Positions 14,579 through 23,900 of a stretch of 64,000 nucleotides of DNA are shown here, one piece after another. Source of the stretch: an uncultured Bacteroidia bacterium. GTDB taxonomy: Bacteria; Bacteroidota; Bacteroidia; Bacteroidales; UBA932. The notes under the pieces were generated by a model. That model saw only the letters and a list, made by a program, of their open reading frames with translations, had not been told where the DNA came from and made no database searches. The stretch's first letter is position 1; every line of letters starts with the position of its first letter. Location of the stretch: NCBI GenBank assembly GCA_902784965.1, contig CACZWU010000008.1, positions 1-64,000 of the forward strand, in the 5' to 3' direction. The translations under genes and the position numbers were made by a program.

Positions 14579-15751
14579 TCAATCCTGGCGGGACAACGCC
14601 TTGATATGGGAATCCGGTGCTTCCATGATGTTCCACGACAGGACGGCTCCGTCAAAGCCGTGACGCATGATCTCATCCAGGGATTCTTTCACATACGCCG
14701 GAGAGGTCGGTGCGATATCTTTCCGATAGTTGATCTCGATGCCCGGATACTTGCCGCAGGAATAGGGTTCCATCGCTTTCAGCTGGGAAGAGAGGAACGC
14801 CTCGTCCATCGAAAAATCCGGATAGCCGGAAGCCTCCGGCACCGCCTTGCGCAGGAGCTCATACTCGAAACCCATCCCCGCAGGAGCGAAGGTCATGCGG
14901 TAGAGCATCGGCTTGATGAAATCGGCATGCTGCGAGAGAATGGCATAGTCCTGCCCGACGAACGGGGCCATGAATGGTGCATAGAGGTCCATACCGATCT
15001 CGAGACCGCGGCTGCGCAGGCTGTCGGCGATGGCCGCCACCGCCCCGCTCACAATATGTCCCTTGGCTTCGAAGAAAAGGGCCGCCAGGGAATCCTGGAA
15101 GACGAAACCGCTTTCCGGCGTATAGCCGGTCACCGACAGGAAATCATCTCCCTTCTCCGACCAGGCTTTCCGGACCTCCTCCAAATCGACACCCTCCGCA
15201 GCAAAACGCTCCGCACACAGCGGGCAGCCGCAGTTGAGCACACCACCGACCCCGCTGACGAACGACTGGGTACGAATGCGGTCGAGGAAGACGCCATCGA
15301 AGCCGCAGTCACTGAAATGATCGTCATAGATGGCCACCACGTTCGCAGCATTGTGCGGATCGGACGGGCAGTTGAAGCGGAATCCTTCGCCGGCAGCCAG
15401 ATCGTAATTCGCAGGGACGTTGCCCCACAGGTCCACGGCGGGCGTATTGTCGCAGACTTCCTCGGTTTCGGCAAAAACCGGCAGCCAGAGCAGCATCCGG
15501 ATCCCCTTCGCATGGAGGTAATCCCCCACCGCACGATAAATGTCCTTGTCGAGGCTCCAGCCGATGATCACTTTCTCGACGGGAATCATCTGCCGGACCG
15601 AATCGATGCGGTTGATGATCTGTTCAGCGGAATAATCGGGAGAATGCCAGCTGCCCAGCGAGACCTGGACGACATAGGCAGGTTCTGCCGCCTTGTGCTG
15701 GCAGGCAGTTAGGGCCAGCAGGCCCAGAAGAAAAAATACAAAGCGTTTCAT
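14579..15751 (-). CDS. Lipoprotein with TIM-barrel glycoside-hydrolase-like fold
   Basis: A 390-residue protein started at ATG 15749-15751, which gives a lipoprotein signal (LTAC, Cys17). The body has alternating strand-helix segments such as GIRMLLWLPVF, FDGVFLDRIR (an acidic residue pair at a strand end) and GFDGAVLSWNIME, typical of putative glycoside hydrolases with a TIM barrel. A cysteine group, NCGCPLCAERF, lies after the FLDR strand and may bind metal or be a disulfide site. The exact family and substrate are not recognised. It is monocistronic, with a -7 element at 15760 and divergent from mutT. Confidence 0.6.
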   Translation of the reverse strand: MKRFVFFLLGLLALTACQHKAAEPAYVVQVSLGSWHSPDYSAEQIINRIDSVRQMIPVEKVIIGWSLDKDIYRAVGDYLHAKGIRMLLWLPVFAETEEVCDNTPAVDLWGNVPANYDLAAGEGFRFNCPSDPHNAANVVAIYDDHFSDCGFDGVFLDRIRTQSFVSGVGGVLNCGCPLCAERFAAEGVDLEEVRKAWSEKGDDFLSVTGYTPESGFVFQDSLAALFFEAKGHIVSGAVAAIADSLRSRGLEIGMDLYAPFMAPFVGQDYAILSQHADFIKPMLYRMTFAPAGMGFEYELLRKAVPEASGYPDFSMDEAFLSSQLKAMEPYSCGKYPGIEINYRKDIAPTSPAYVKESLDEIMRHGFDGAVLSWNIMEAPDSHIKALSRQD

Positions 15752-15759
15752 AGTCCCTG

Positions 15760-15767
15760 CAAAGATA
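15760..15767 (-). promoter_or_regulatory. -7 promoter element of the TIM-barrel lipoprotein gene
   Basis: TATCTTTG on the minus strand, 8 nt before the ATG, so the leader is almost absent. Confidence 0.5.
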
Positions 15768-15787
15768 CGACTATTCTCAATAATATC

Positions 15788-15795
15788 TATCTTTG
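15788..15795 (+). promoter_or_regulatory. -7 promoter element of mutT
   Basis: TATCTTTG, 7 nt before the ATG at 15803. The mRNA is probably leaderless or nearly so. Confidence 0.5.
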
Positions 15796-15802
15796 CATCA
15801 TC

Positions 15803-16198
15803 ATGAAACACATCGAAGTCGTCGCCGCCATCATCCTGAAGGACGGGAAACTATTCGCCACCCAGCGCGGCTATGGCCCGTACAAGGACTGGTGGGAATT
15901 TCCAGGCGGAAAGATGGAATCCAGCGAGACCCCCGAAGCGGCACTGGTGCGCGAAATCCGGGAGGAGCTGTCAGCCGAGATCACGGTCGGGCGCCTGCTG
16001 CAAACCGTGGAATACGATTATCCGGAATTTCATCTAACGCTGCACTGCTATCTCTGCAGCCTGGTTTCCGATGCCCTGCACCTGAACGAGCATGAGGCGG
16101 CGCGGTGGCTCGATGCGGCCACGTTGCACAGTGTTACCTGGCTCCCGGCAGACGAAGCATTGCTTCCGCTTCTTGAAAAAATTCTCGAAGAAAGGTAA
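15803..16198 (+). CDS. mutT: Nudix hydrolase, MutT type ((d)NTP pyrophosphohydrolase)
   Basis: A 131-residue protein with a complete Nudix box at residues 35-57: GGKMESSETPEAAL then VREIREELSAEI, with all metal-binding glutamates. The N-terminal strand (HIEVVAAIILKDGKLFATQR) and WWEFPGGK match MutT, which removes 8-oxo-dGTP and so lowers mutation. Other nucleotide substrates are possible. It is a single gene followed 6 nt later by the leader of the next gene, which has its own -7 element. Confidence 0.85.
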   Translation: MKHIEVVAAIILKDGKLFATQRGYGPYKDWWEFPGGKMESSETPEAALVREIREELSAEITVGRLLQTVEYDYPEFHLTLHCYLCSLVSDALHLNEHEAARWLDAATLHSVTWLPADEALLPLLEKILEER

Positions 16199-16219
16199 TA
16201 GGGTTTGACTTTTTTTTAT

Positions 16220-16227
16220 TATATTTG
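16220..16227 (+). promoter_or_regulatory. -7 promoter element of the HdeD-like gene
   Basis: TATATTTG, 37 nt before the ATG at 16265. Confidence 0.5.
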
Positions 16228-16264
16228 TCTAATTACCAAATTTACTAATTCTTATACCGCTAAA

Positions 16265-16888
16265 ATGATGAAAAAAAGTACTAAAATCTGGCTGGTCATC
16301 GCCGGCATCCTCCTCATTGTCCTGGGTGTGCTCTGCATCTGCTATCCCGCCGACACCCTTTTCACAACAGCCTGGATGATTGGCTGCTTCACGCTGATTT
16401 CCGGTATTTCCAAGCTGATCTTCACCTTCCGTACGCAAGCCTTCCTGCCCAACAGCGGCAGCCGCATGCTTTCGGCGCTCCTGCTGATCATCCTCGGTAT
16501 CTTCTTCCTGGCGCACAATCTGTTCGTCACCGTTTCGCTGCCCCTCGTCTTTGCGCTTTGGGTGCTTGTCGAAGGTGTTGTTATGGCTATCCAGAGCTTT
16601 GACTACAAGAAAGTCGGCTTCTCGTACTGGTGGGTCATCTTACTGCTGGGCATCGCCGGCGCCGTCCTGGGTGTGCTGGGTCTCCGCAACCTCGATGTGA
16701 CCGCCGCTACCCTCTCCACCTTCATCGGCCTTGGCATCTGCCTGCTCGGCCTCGGCTACATCGTCGCCGTCTGCGGTGTCAACCGCTTTGAGAAAGAGGT
16801 GAAGAACTTCTACAACAAAGTAACGGGCAACGTCAACGCCGCAAAAGAGGCAGTGAAAGAAGCTGTAAAAGAAGTAGAAGCCAAATAA
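16265..16888 (+). CDS. HdeD family membrane protein (DUF308)
   Basis: A 207-residue protein with six hydrophobic segments in three pairs, as in HdeD/DUF308 proteins; GVLCICYPADTLFTTAWMIG and the repeated GI(F/A)...L pattern are typical. The C-terminal tail (NAAKEAVKEAVKEVEAK) is an amphipathic, repeat-like helix that E. coli HdeD lacks. HdeD is linked to acid resistance in E. coli, but the role in Bacteroidales is unknown. Two ATGs, 16265 and 16268, are adjacent; the upstream in-frame ATG at 16205 precedes the -7 element and was rejected. Confidence 0.8.
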   Translation: MMKKSTKIWLVIAGILLIVLGVLCICYPADTLFTTAWMIGCFTLISGISKLIFTFRTQAFLPNSGSRMLSALLLIILGIFFLAHNLFVTVSLPLVFALWVLVEGVVMAIQSFDYKKVGFSYWWVILLLGIAGAVLGVLGLRNLDVTAATLSTFIGLGICLLGLGYIVAVCGVNRFEKEVKNFYNKVTGNVNAAKEAVKEAVKEVEAK

Positions 16889-16925
16889 TCTGACCGACGG
16901 ACGGTTATCCGTTCCCTATTTCATG

Positions 16926-16959
16926 AACGCCGCTATCTTCGCGATGGCGGCGTTTTTTT
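16926..16959 (+). terminator. Rho-independent terminator of the HdeD-like gene
   Basis: Stem AACGCCGC (16926-16933) with GCGGCGTT (16947-16954), inner loop around TTCG, followed by a run of seven T. Confidence 0.85.
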
Positions 16960-16990
16960 CGAGCAATGCAAACTGACAGGATATTTTTTA

Positions 16991-16998
16991 TATATTTG
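16991..16998 (+). promoter_or_regulatory. -7 promoter element of the DUF4199 gene
   Basis: TATATTTG, 21 nt before the TTG start at 17020. Confidence 0.55.
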
Positions 16999-17019
16999 TG
17001 AGTTAAACATTTTTTCACT

Positions 17020-17574
17020 TTGGAACAGACAGCATCCACCGGCAACTCCAAATGGGGCCTGGCCGCCAGAGACGGACTGATCCTGGCCGCCGTCACCGTC
17101 GTCGTATCGACCCTTACCTTCCTGACCGAGAGCACATTCCTGGGAATGTTGCTTTGGGCCGTCAAACTGGGCGGCAGCATCTGGCTGCTCAGCGTCATCA
17201 TGAAGCGGTACGGCAACACACATCCGGATGAATCGACGTTCAGTTATGGCGTCATCGTCTGCCTGCTGTCTGCCATCGTCTGCGCCGTATGGGCCTTCAT
17301 CGAATACCAGTTCCTTTTCCCCGACGCTGTCGCAGAAGCCTTTGAGCAGACATTCTCCACCTTCGACCAGCTGGGGTCCCTGCCCGAGGAAGTCACCGAC
17401 ATGCTACTCAAGATGCAGGACAACTATGCCCAGATCAGTTGCATCACCACTTTCTTCTGGTGCACCCTCCTGGGCATCCTTTTCAGCGCCATCATCTCCA
17501 ACGTCCAAAAACGCCAGCGGGGTGTCTTCACCGACGAAGAGATGAAATCGGGCGACGACGAATTCAATTTCTAG
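17020..17574 (+). CDS. DUF4199 membrane protein
   Basis: A 184-residue protein with four predicted membrane helices and the DUF4199 layout: helices at about 19-36 and 41-60, a third at 75-95, then a soluble loop and a fourth at 140-165 with a charged C-terminus. The function is unknown. The start must be TTG at 17020: an in-frame TGA lies at 16999-17001 just after the -7 element, and the first ATG is deep inside the protein. It is followed 4 nt later by a glycosyltransferase gene. This pair (DUF4199 then family 2 glycosyltransferase) also occurs in other Bacteroidetes, which suggests a joint role at the membrane. Confidence 0.75.
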   Translation: MEQTASTGNSKWGLAARDGLILAAVTVVVSTLTFLTESTFLGMLLWAVKLGGSIWLLSVIMKRYGNTHPDESTFSYGVIVCLLSAIVCAVWAFIEYQFLFPDAVAEAFEQTFSTFDQLGSLPEEVTDMLLKMQDNYAQISCITTFFWCTLLGILFSAIISNVQKRQRGVFTDEEMKSGDDEFNF

Positions 17575-17578
17575 CCCT

Positions 17579-18529
17579 ATGGAACTTTCAATCGTCGTCT
17601 CCCTCTACAACGAAGAAGAATCGCTCCGCGAACTGGTGGAGTGGATCGCCCGGGCCCTGGCGCCCCATCCTTTTACCTACGAGATCATCCTGGTCGACGA
17701 TGGAAGCAAGGACGGCTCCTGGTCGGTCATCGAATCCCTGGCCAAGGAGTATCCGCAGATCCGGGCCATCGGCTTCCGCCGCAACTACGGCAAGTCGGCC
17801 GCACTCTACTGCGGCTTCGAGGCCGCACAGGGCGATATTGTGGTAACGATGGACGCGGACCTGCAGGACAATCCGGAAGAGATTCCGGAGATGGTACGGA
17901 TGATCCGCGAAGAGGGCTACGACCTGGTGTCGGGCTGGAAAAAGAAACGCTACGACAACGTGGCGACCAAGAATCTCCCTTCGAAGCTCTACAATGCGAC
18001 GGCACGCAAGGTCACGGGCATCAAACTGCACGACATGAACTGCGGGCTGAAGGCCTATCGGAACGAAGTGGTGAAAAACATCGAGGTCTACGGGGAGATG
18101 CACCGCTTCATCCCCTACCTGGCCAAGAATGCAGGCTTCGACAAGATCGGCGAAAAGGTGGTACACCACCAGGCGCGCAAATACGGCAAGAGCAAATTCG
18201 GCATGAACCGTTTCATCCACGGCTTCCTCGACTTGCTCTCCATCTGGTTCCTCCAGAAATTCGGCAAGAAACCGATGCACCTGTTCGGCGGCATCGGCAC
18301 CCTGATCTTTCTGATCGGTGCCGTCATCGCCATCTGGCTGATTGTCGAAAAGCTCATCGCCCAGGCCCACGGCACGGTTTTCCGTCCTGTCACTGACCAA
18401 CCGCTCTTCTACCTGGCCCTGGTCGCCGTCCTCCTTGGCGCCCAACTCTTCCTCACCGGCTTCCTCGGTGAACTGGTAGCCCGCAATGCCCAGGACCGCA
18501 ACCGCTACAACATCAAGCGGATTATTTGA
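17579..18529 (+). CDS. Family 2 glycosyltransferase (polyprenyl-phosphate sugar type)
   Basis: A 316-residue protein with a GT-A domain: ILVDDGSKDGS at 37-47, the metal-binding DADLQD at 92-97, and a QARKYGKSKFG region that fits polyprenyl-phosphate glycosyltransferases (DPM1/GtrB/YkoT-like). Two C-terminal membrane helices (about 238-262 and 280-303) anchor it. It is expected to load a sugar on undecaprenyl phosphate for later transfer to an envelope polymer. It is cotranscribed with the DUF4199 gene and ends 6 nt before a convergent gene. Confidence 0.85.
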   Translation: MELSIVVSLYNEEESLRELVEWIARALAPHPFTYEIILVDDGSKDGSWSVIESLAKEYPQIRAIGFRRNYGKSAALYCGFEAAQGDIVVTMDADLQDNPEEIPEMVRMIREEGYDLVSGWKKKRYDNVATKNLPSKLYNATARKVTGIKLHDMNCGLKAYRNEVVKNIEVYGEMHRFIPYLAKNAGFDKIGEKVVHHQARKYGKSKFGMNRFIHGFLDLLSIWFLQKFGKKPMHLFGGIGTLIFLIGAVIAIWLIVEKLIAQAHGTVFRPVTDQPLFYLALVAVLLGAQLFLTGFLGELVARNAQDRNRYNIKRII

Positions 18530-18535
18530 GACTGA

Positions 18536-19351
18536 TTAAAAGTTGACGTCGATGAAGACGGGAAGATGGTCGGAGGCGGTCAGGACGTCGCCGGTCGCAA
18601 AGGCGGTGGGAACGCCGCTGGCTGTGACGGCGACCCGGACGCCATTGTGCAGGAGCCAGAAGTAGTCAATGCAGACGTGCGGATTTTTCGCGGAATAGGT
18701 ATTTTCCAGCGGAGAGAGAAGTGTCCAGTCGCGGGAGAGCTGTCGGATCACGGCGCTGCCGGGTTCGTCGTTGAAGTCACCGGAAAGGATAACCGGCTTG
18801 CGGCTGCTGCCATAGCGCTGCAGCAAGGTTTCGGTCAGGACACGGGCCTGTTCCAGCCGGGCCTCCTCGCCGATATGGTCGAGGTGACAGGAGGCAAAGA
18901 CATAGCGCGGCGTCTCGATGACGACGCAGACCCGGGGTTCACTTCCTTCGCCTTTCGGCAAAGCGATGCGGAAACTGTCTATGATGCGGGCATAGCTTAC
19001 GATGCCACAGCCATAGGCACCACCGGCATACGCCATCGCACGGCCGAAACGGCCCTGCCAGCGCGGCTTTTCATTCCGGGCAGACGCCAAGGCGTTTAAT
19101 TCATCGGCCAGATGCTGTGCCTGGTCGATGTCGTGCCGACGATTGCAGCTGTCCAGCTCGTTGAGTCCCACCGTCTCAGCGCCCAGTTCCGTAATCATCC
19201 GCGCTATCATCGGAGCGCTGTCTTCCAACTCCTTGCCGAAAGCACCGACATTGTAGCTCATCAGCCGGACCGTCCGTTTCTGCGCGGACGCCGGCTGAAG
19301 GGCTGCAAACAATCCTGCAAGCAGGACGATAATAAAGAAAATTTTTTTCAT
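18536..19351 (-). CDS. Secreted endonuclease/exonuclease/phosphatase family protein
   Basis: A 271-residue protein with a signal peptide (cleavage after PASA). The EEP fold motifs are visible: LMSYNVGAF, ETVGLNELDSCN with a metal-binding Glu, ASCHLDHIGEEARLEQA, ILSGDFNDEPGS and the final ASDHLPVF with the catalytic His. It would cut phosphodiester bonds, for example in DNA, nucleotides or phospholipids, in the periplasm or outside. The true start is ATG 19349-19351, which overlaps the lpdA stop by one base (TGATG), so translation is coupled to lpdA. Confidence 0.8.
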   Translation of the reverse strand: MKKIFFIIVLLAGLFAALQPASAQKRTVRLMSYNVGAFGKELEDSAPMIARMITELGAETVGLNELDSCNRRHDIDQAQHLADELNALASARNEKPRWQGRFGRAMAYAGGAYGCGIVSYARIIDSFRIALPKGEGSEPRVCVVIETPRYVFASCHLDHIGEEARLEQARVLTETLLQRYGSSRKPVILSGDFNDEPGSAVIRQLSRDWTLLSPLENTYSAKNPHVCIDYFWLLHNGVRVAVTASGVPTAFATGDVLTASDHLPVFIDVNF

Positions 19352-20739
19352 CAAATATGGATCGCTTCGGAATGGACTGCGGCAGCGGCTTCCATGAGCG
19401 CCTCGCTCATCGTGGGATGCGGGAACATGGAGCCGGCGAGTTGTTTCGCCGTGATGCCGAGGTTGCGGGCGGCGACGATGCCGCCGATCATCTCCGAGAC
19501 GTTGTCGCCCACCAGATGGGCGCCCAGGATCTTGTCGGTCGGGACATCGACCACGAGTTTTACGAAGCCGTCGCGGGCACCGGCCGCCGTGGCCTTGCCG
19601 GAAGCCGTGAACGGGAACTTGCCAACCATATAGTCGATGCCCAGTTCCTTGGCCTTGCGCTCCGTCATGCCGACGGATGCCACTTCGGGCGTGATGTAGG
19701 TACAGCCCGGAATGTTGTCGTAGTTGACCGGCGCGGGATTCAGGCCTGCAATGGCCTCGACGCAGCAGATGGCCTCGGCGGAAGCGACATGCGCAAGCGC
19801 CGGGGTTGCGATGATGTCGCCGATGGCGTAGAGGCCGTCAACAGAAGTCTTATAGTTCTTGTCTACAGGGACTTTGCCTCGGTTCAGCTCGATGCCGAGC
19901 GCCTCCAGGCCCAGGTTTTCCGTATTGGGACGCACGCCGACCGCCGACAGTACTTTTTCGGCTTCCACGATTTCCTCGCCTTTCTTTGTCTGTACAGTCA
20001 GACGGCAGATGTCGCCGGAAGTATCGACTTTCTGGACTGCCGATGAGACCATGACCTTGATGCCCATCTTCCGGAAACTGCGGCTGATCTGCGCGCAGGT
20101 GTCGTCATCTTCGATGGGGAGCACCCGGTCCATGAACTCGATGATTGTCACTTCGACGCCCAAAGAGCGATAGAAGAAGGCAAATTCGCTGCCGATGGCA
20201 CCGCTGCCGATGACGGCCAACGACTTCGGCAGCGCCTCAGGCACGAGCGCCTGATAGTAGCACCAGATCCTCTCGCCGTCAATAGGTGCGAACGGCAGTT
20301 CGGCCGGACGCGAACCCGTGGCGAGGATGATGTGGTCGGCCTCGTGGACCTCGACGGCGCCTTCGAGCGGCGTCACCTCGACACGTTTGCCGGCGAGCAC
20401 CTTGCCGCTGCCCTTGATCACCGTTACCTTGTTTTTCTTGAAAAGGTATTCCACGCCTTTGTTCATCGTGGCGGAGACACCGCGGCTGCGGGCGACGATG
20501 GCGGCCAGGTCGGGCTGGACGTTTTCGGCCGTGAAGCCGTATTCAGCACCCCGTTCGGCGTAGTGCAGCGCCTGCGCGCTCTTGAGCAGCGCCTTGGTCG
20601 GGATACAGCCCCAGTTGAGGCAGATGCCGCCCAGTTCACTGCGTTCGACCACTGCGGTATTGAATCCGAGCTGCGCGGCCCGGATGGCGGCGACATACCC
20701 TCCCGGGCCGGCGCCGATGACGATCACATCGTATTTCAT
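19351..20739 (-). CDS. lpdA: Dihydrolipoyl dehydrogenase
   Basis: A 462-residue FAD enzyme. The N-terminal GAGPGGYVAAIRAAQLG binds FAD, the redox disulfide is GICLNWGC (Cys40, Cys45), the NAD site is GSGAIGSEFAFFY, and the C-terminal HPTMSEAL holds the His-Glu pair. It oxidises the dihydrolipoyl group of 2-oxoacid dehydrogenases or the glycine cleavage system. ATG 20737-20739 (MKYDVIVIGAG) fits the family start; an ATG two codons upstream is also possible. It lies downstream of secA but is separated by a strong terminator and a hairpin element, so it should have its own promoter; none with TAnnTTTG is obvious. Confidence 0.92.
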   Translation of the reverse strand: MKYDVIVIGAGPGGYVAAIRAAQLGFNTAVVERSELGGICLNWGCIPTKALLKSAQALHYAERGAEYGFTAENVQPDLAAIVARSRGVSATMNKGVEYLFKKNKVTVIKGSGKVLAGKRVEVTPLEGAVEVHEADHIILATGSRPAELPFAPIDGERIWCYYQALVPEALPKSLAVIGSGAIGSEFAFFYRSLGVEVTIIEFMDRVLPIEDDDTCAQISRSFRKMGIKVMVSSAVQKVDTSGDICRLTVQTKKGEEIVEAEKVLSAVGVRPNTENLGLEALGIELNRGKVPVDKNYKTSVDGLYAIGDIIATPALAHVASAEAICCVEAIAGLNPAPVNYDNIPGCTYITPEVASVGMTERKAKELGIDYMVGKFPFTASGKATAAGARDGFVKLVVDVPTDKILGAHLVGDNVSEMIGGIVAARNLGITAKQLAGSMFPHPTMSEALMEAAAAVHSEAIHI

Positions 20740-20766
20740 AGTCAATTATGCTATCAATGCGGGTGC

Positions 20767-20823
20767 AAAAAAAAAGGCATTTTGCTCCCCGATGGTTATT
20801 TTTCATCGTCTCGGGAGCAAAAT
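20767..20823 (-). terminator. Rho-independent terminator of secA
   Basis: On the minus strand, ATTTTGCTCCC (20813-20823) pairs with GGGAGCAAAAT (20779-20789), with an inner GATG/CATC pair; nine T follow. Confidence 0.85.
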
Positions 20824-20849
20824 CGATGGTTTTCGCTCCCATTATGACG

Positions 20850-20936
20850 CCTGCTTGCGCCAGGCACGGGTGGTATTTCGTACCGGAAGCATTTTTTCGC
20901 GAGCGGGACGAAATACCAGAGTGCCCAAGCAAGCAG
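20850..20936 (+). repeat. Dispersed hairpin element, copy B
   Basis: Outer arm CTGCTTG (20851-20857) pairs with CAAGCAG (20930-20936). Inner stem GGTATTTCGT (20872-20881) pairs with ACGAAATACC (20908-20917). The conserved blocks CGGGTGGTAT, AGCATTTTTTCGCGAG and ATACCAGAGTGCCC are present. ATTATG occurs at both flanks (20841-20846 and 20939-20944), a possible 6-bp target duplication. Confidence 0.75.
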
Positions 20937-20939
20937 AGA

Positions 20940-23900
20940 TTATGCTTCTCTTCCGTGACAGTTCTTGAACTTCTTGCCGCTGCCGCAGGGGCACGGGTCG
21001 TTGCGGCCGACCCGCTTCTCGACGTGGATCGGTGCATTGGACTTCGGCTCCGTGCTGTTGGTCAGCATGTCGGGACGGCTCGTCTGCATCCGGCTCATAT
21101 CGGAACGCTTCTCGTGACCTTCTGTCACCACGTCCTCCGGCTGCTGCTCCTGCCGCAGATAGATCTGCGCACGCATCAGGAAGGCCAGCACATCCTTGTT
21201 CAGGTTCTCCAGCATCGTGATGAAGAGATTGTAACTCTCCGTCTTGTAGACCACGATCGGATCTTTCTGCTCGTAGGCAGCGTTCTGGACCGACTGCTTG
21301 AGGTCGTCCATGTCGCGCAGGTGGTTCTTCCAATAGTCGTCGATCACCCGCAGGGTCACCGTCTTCTCGACGGCGCGGATCACTTCGCGGCCCTTCGACT
21401 CGTAGGCCTTCTTCAGGTCGACCAGGATGGTGTAAACCAGCTTGCCGTCCGACACGGGAATGGCGATGTTCTGGTAGAACATGCGCTTGGTCTCGTAGAC
21501 ATATTTGATGATGGGCCAGGCCCGCTCCACCAGCGCGTCGAACCGACGCTGCTGCACGTTGATCAGTGACTGCTGCAGCGCCTCGGTCAGCTGGGACCGG
21601 TTCGATTTCTCGTAGAACTTCTCATCGAACTCCGGCTCTACCGAAAGCGTTTGCCGCAGTTCTTCACAGAAACTCTCATAATCGAGATCCCGGTTCTGCT
21701 CGACGAACATCTCGCAGTAGTCCGTCGTCATATTGAGCACGTCCACGTCGATGCGCTCGCCCGTGAGGGCATTGCGGCGCTTGGTGTAGACCACCTCGCG
21801 CTGGCTGTTCATCACGTCATCGTAGTCGACCAGACGCTTGCGGACGCCGAAGTCGTTCTCCTCCACCTTGCGCTGGGCACGCTCGATGGCGCCCGACAGC
21901 ATCGATGCCTCGAGGGCCTCGTTCTCGGCCATGCCCATGCGGTCGACCAGGCTCGAGATGCGCTCGCTGCCGAAAATACGCATCAGGTCGTCTTCGAGCG
22001 ACACGTAGAAGATGGAGCTGCCCGGGTCGCCCTGACGGCCGCTTCGGCCGCGGAGCTGCCGGTCCACGCGACGGCTGTCGTGCCGTTCCGTGCCGATGAT
22101 GGCCAGACCGCCTGCCTCCTTGACTTCGGGCGTCAGCTTGATATCGGTACCACGGCCGGCCATGTTGGTGGCGATGGTCACGGTGGCGGGTTCGCCGGCG
22201 TGCGCCACAATCTCGGCCTCCCGGGCGTGCTGCTTGGCGTTCAGCACCTGGTGCTTGATGCCACGCAGCTTCAGCATGCGGCTCAGGAGCTCGGAAATCT
22301 CCACCGAAGTGGTACCCACCAGCACCGGGCGCCCTTCCTTCACGTATTCCTGGATCTTGTCGATGACCGCGGCATACTTGCCTTTCTTGGTCTTGTAGAT
22401 CAGGTCGTTCATATCGTTGCGGATCACCGGCCGGTTGGTCGGGATCACCACCACGTCGAGTTTGTAGATGTCCCAGAACTCCTTGGCTTCCGTCTCGGCC
22501 GTACCGGTCATGCCGGACAGCTTGTGGTACATGCGGAAGTAATTCTGCAGGGTGATGGTGGCAAAAGTCTGTGTGGCAGCCTCCACCTTCACGTTTTCCT
22601 TGGCTTCCACGGCCTGGTGCAGACCGTCGCTCCAACGGCGGCCCTCCATGATACGGCCCGTACCCTCGTCGACAATCTTGATCTTGCCGTCGATGATGAC
22701 ATAGTCGACGTCTTTCGAGAACATAGCATAGGCCTTCAGCAACTGGTCGACCGTGTGCATGCGCTCGGCCTTCAGCGAATAATTGGCATACAGTTCATCC
22801 TTGAGGCGCTGCTTCTCCTCGGGCGAGGCATCCCCTTTCTCGATGGCGGCCACCTCGTCGCCCAGGCGCGGCATCAGGAAGAAGTCCTTGTCGCCCACAG
22901 CCTCGGCCAGGATCTCGTTTCCCTTGTCGGTAAGTTCCACGGTGCGCTGCTGCTCGTCGATGACGAAGAAGAGTTCGTTTGTGACGACGCGCTGCTCAAT
23001 ATCCTTATCCTGGAAAGCGGCACGGATGATCTTGCTCTCGGCATCCTGCAGGATCTGCTTGATGCCCGGTTCGCTGAGATATTTGATCAGCGGCTGGTAT
23101 TTCGGGAGACCCTTGTGGGCGCGCAGGAGCAGGATTTCACCCTTGTCCTTGATTTCTCCCGCGGCGATAAGTTTCTTCGCCTCATTGAGGGTCTGGTTCA
23201 CAAAGTTCTTCTGGGCGTTGTAGAGACGCTCCACATAGGGCTTGTACTCGATGAAGGTCGCATCACCCGCCCGCTCGACGGGACCGGAAATGATGAGCGG
23301 CGTACGGGCGTCGTCGATCAGCACGGAGTCCACCTCGTCAACGATGGCGAAGTGGTGCTTGCGCTGCACCAGGTCCTTCGGGCTGATGGCCATGTTGTCG
23401 CGCAGGTAGTCGAAGCCGAATTCGTTGTTCGTACCGAAGGTAATGTCGGCCTGGTAGGCGTTGCGGCGGGCATCGGTACTGGGCTGGTGCTTGTCAATGC
23501 AGTCAACGCTCAGGCCATGGAACATATAGAGCGGGCCCATCCACTCGGAGTCACGTTTCGACAGGTAGTCGTTGACGGTCACTACATGGACGCCTTTGCC
23601 TGCCAGTGCATTGAGGAACACCGGGAGCGTGGCCACGAGGGTCTTGCCCTCACCGGTAGCCATCTCGGCGATCTTGCCCTGGTGCAGCACCGTGCCGCCG
23701 ATCAGCTGCACGTCGTAGTGGACCATGTCCCAGGTGATCATGTTGCCGCCGGCCATCCAGCTGTTGCGCCAGATCGCCGTATCGCCGTCGATGTTCACGA
23801 AATCGTGGTTGGCACTCAGGTCGCGGTCGAAGTCGGTGGCCTTCACCCGGATCTTCTCGTTCTCCTTGAAACGGCGGGCCGTCGATTTCATGATGGCGAA

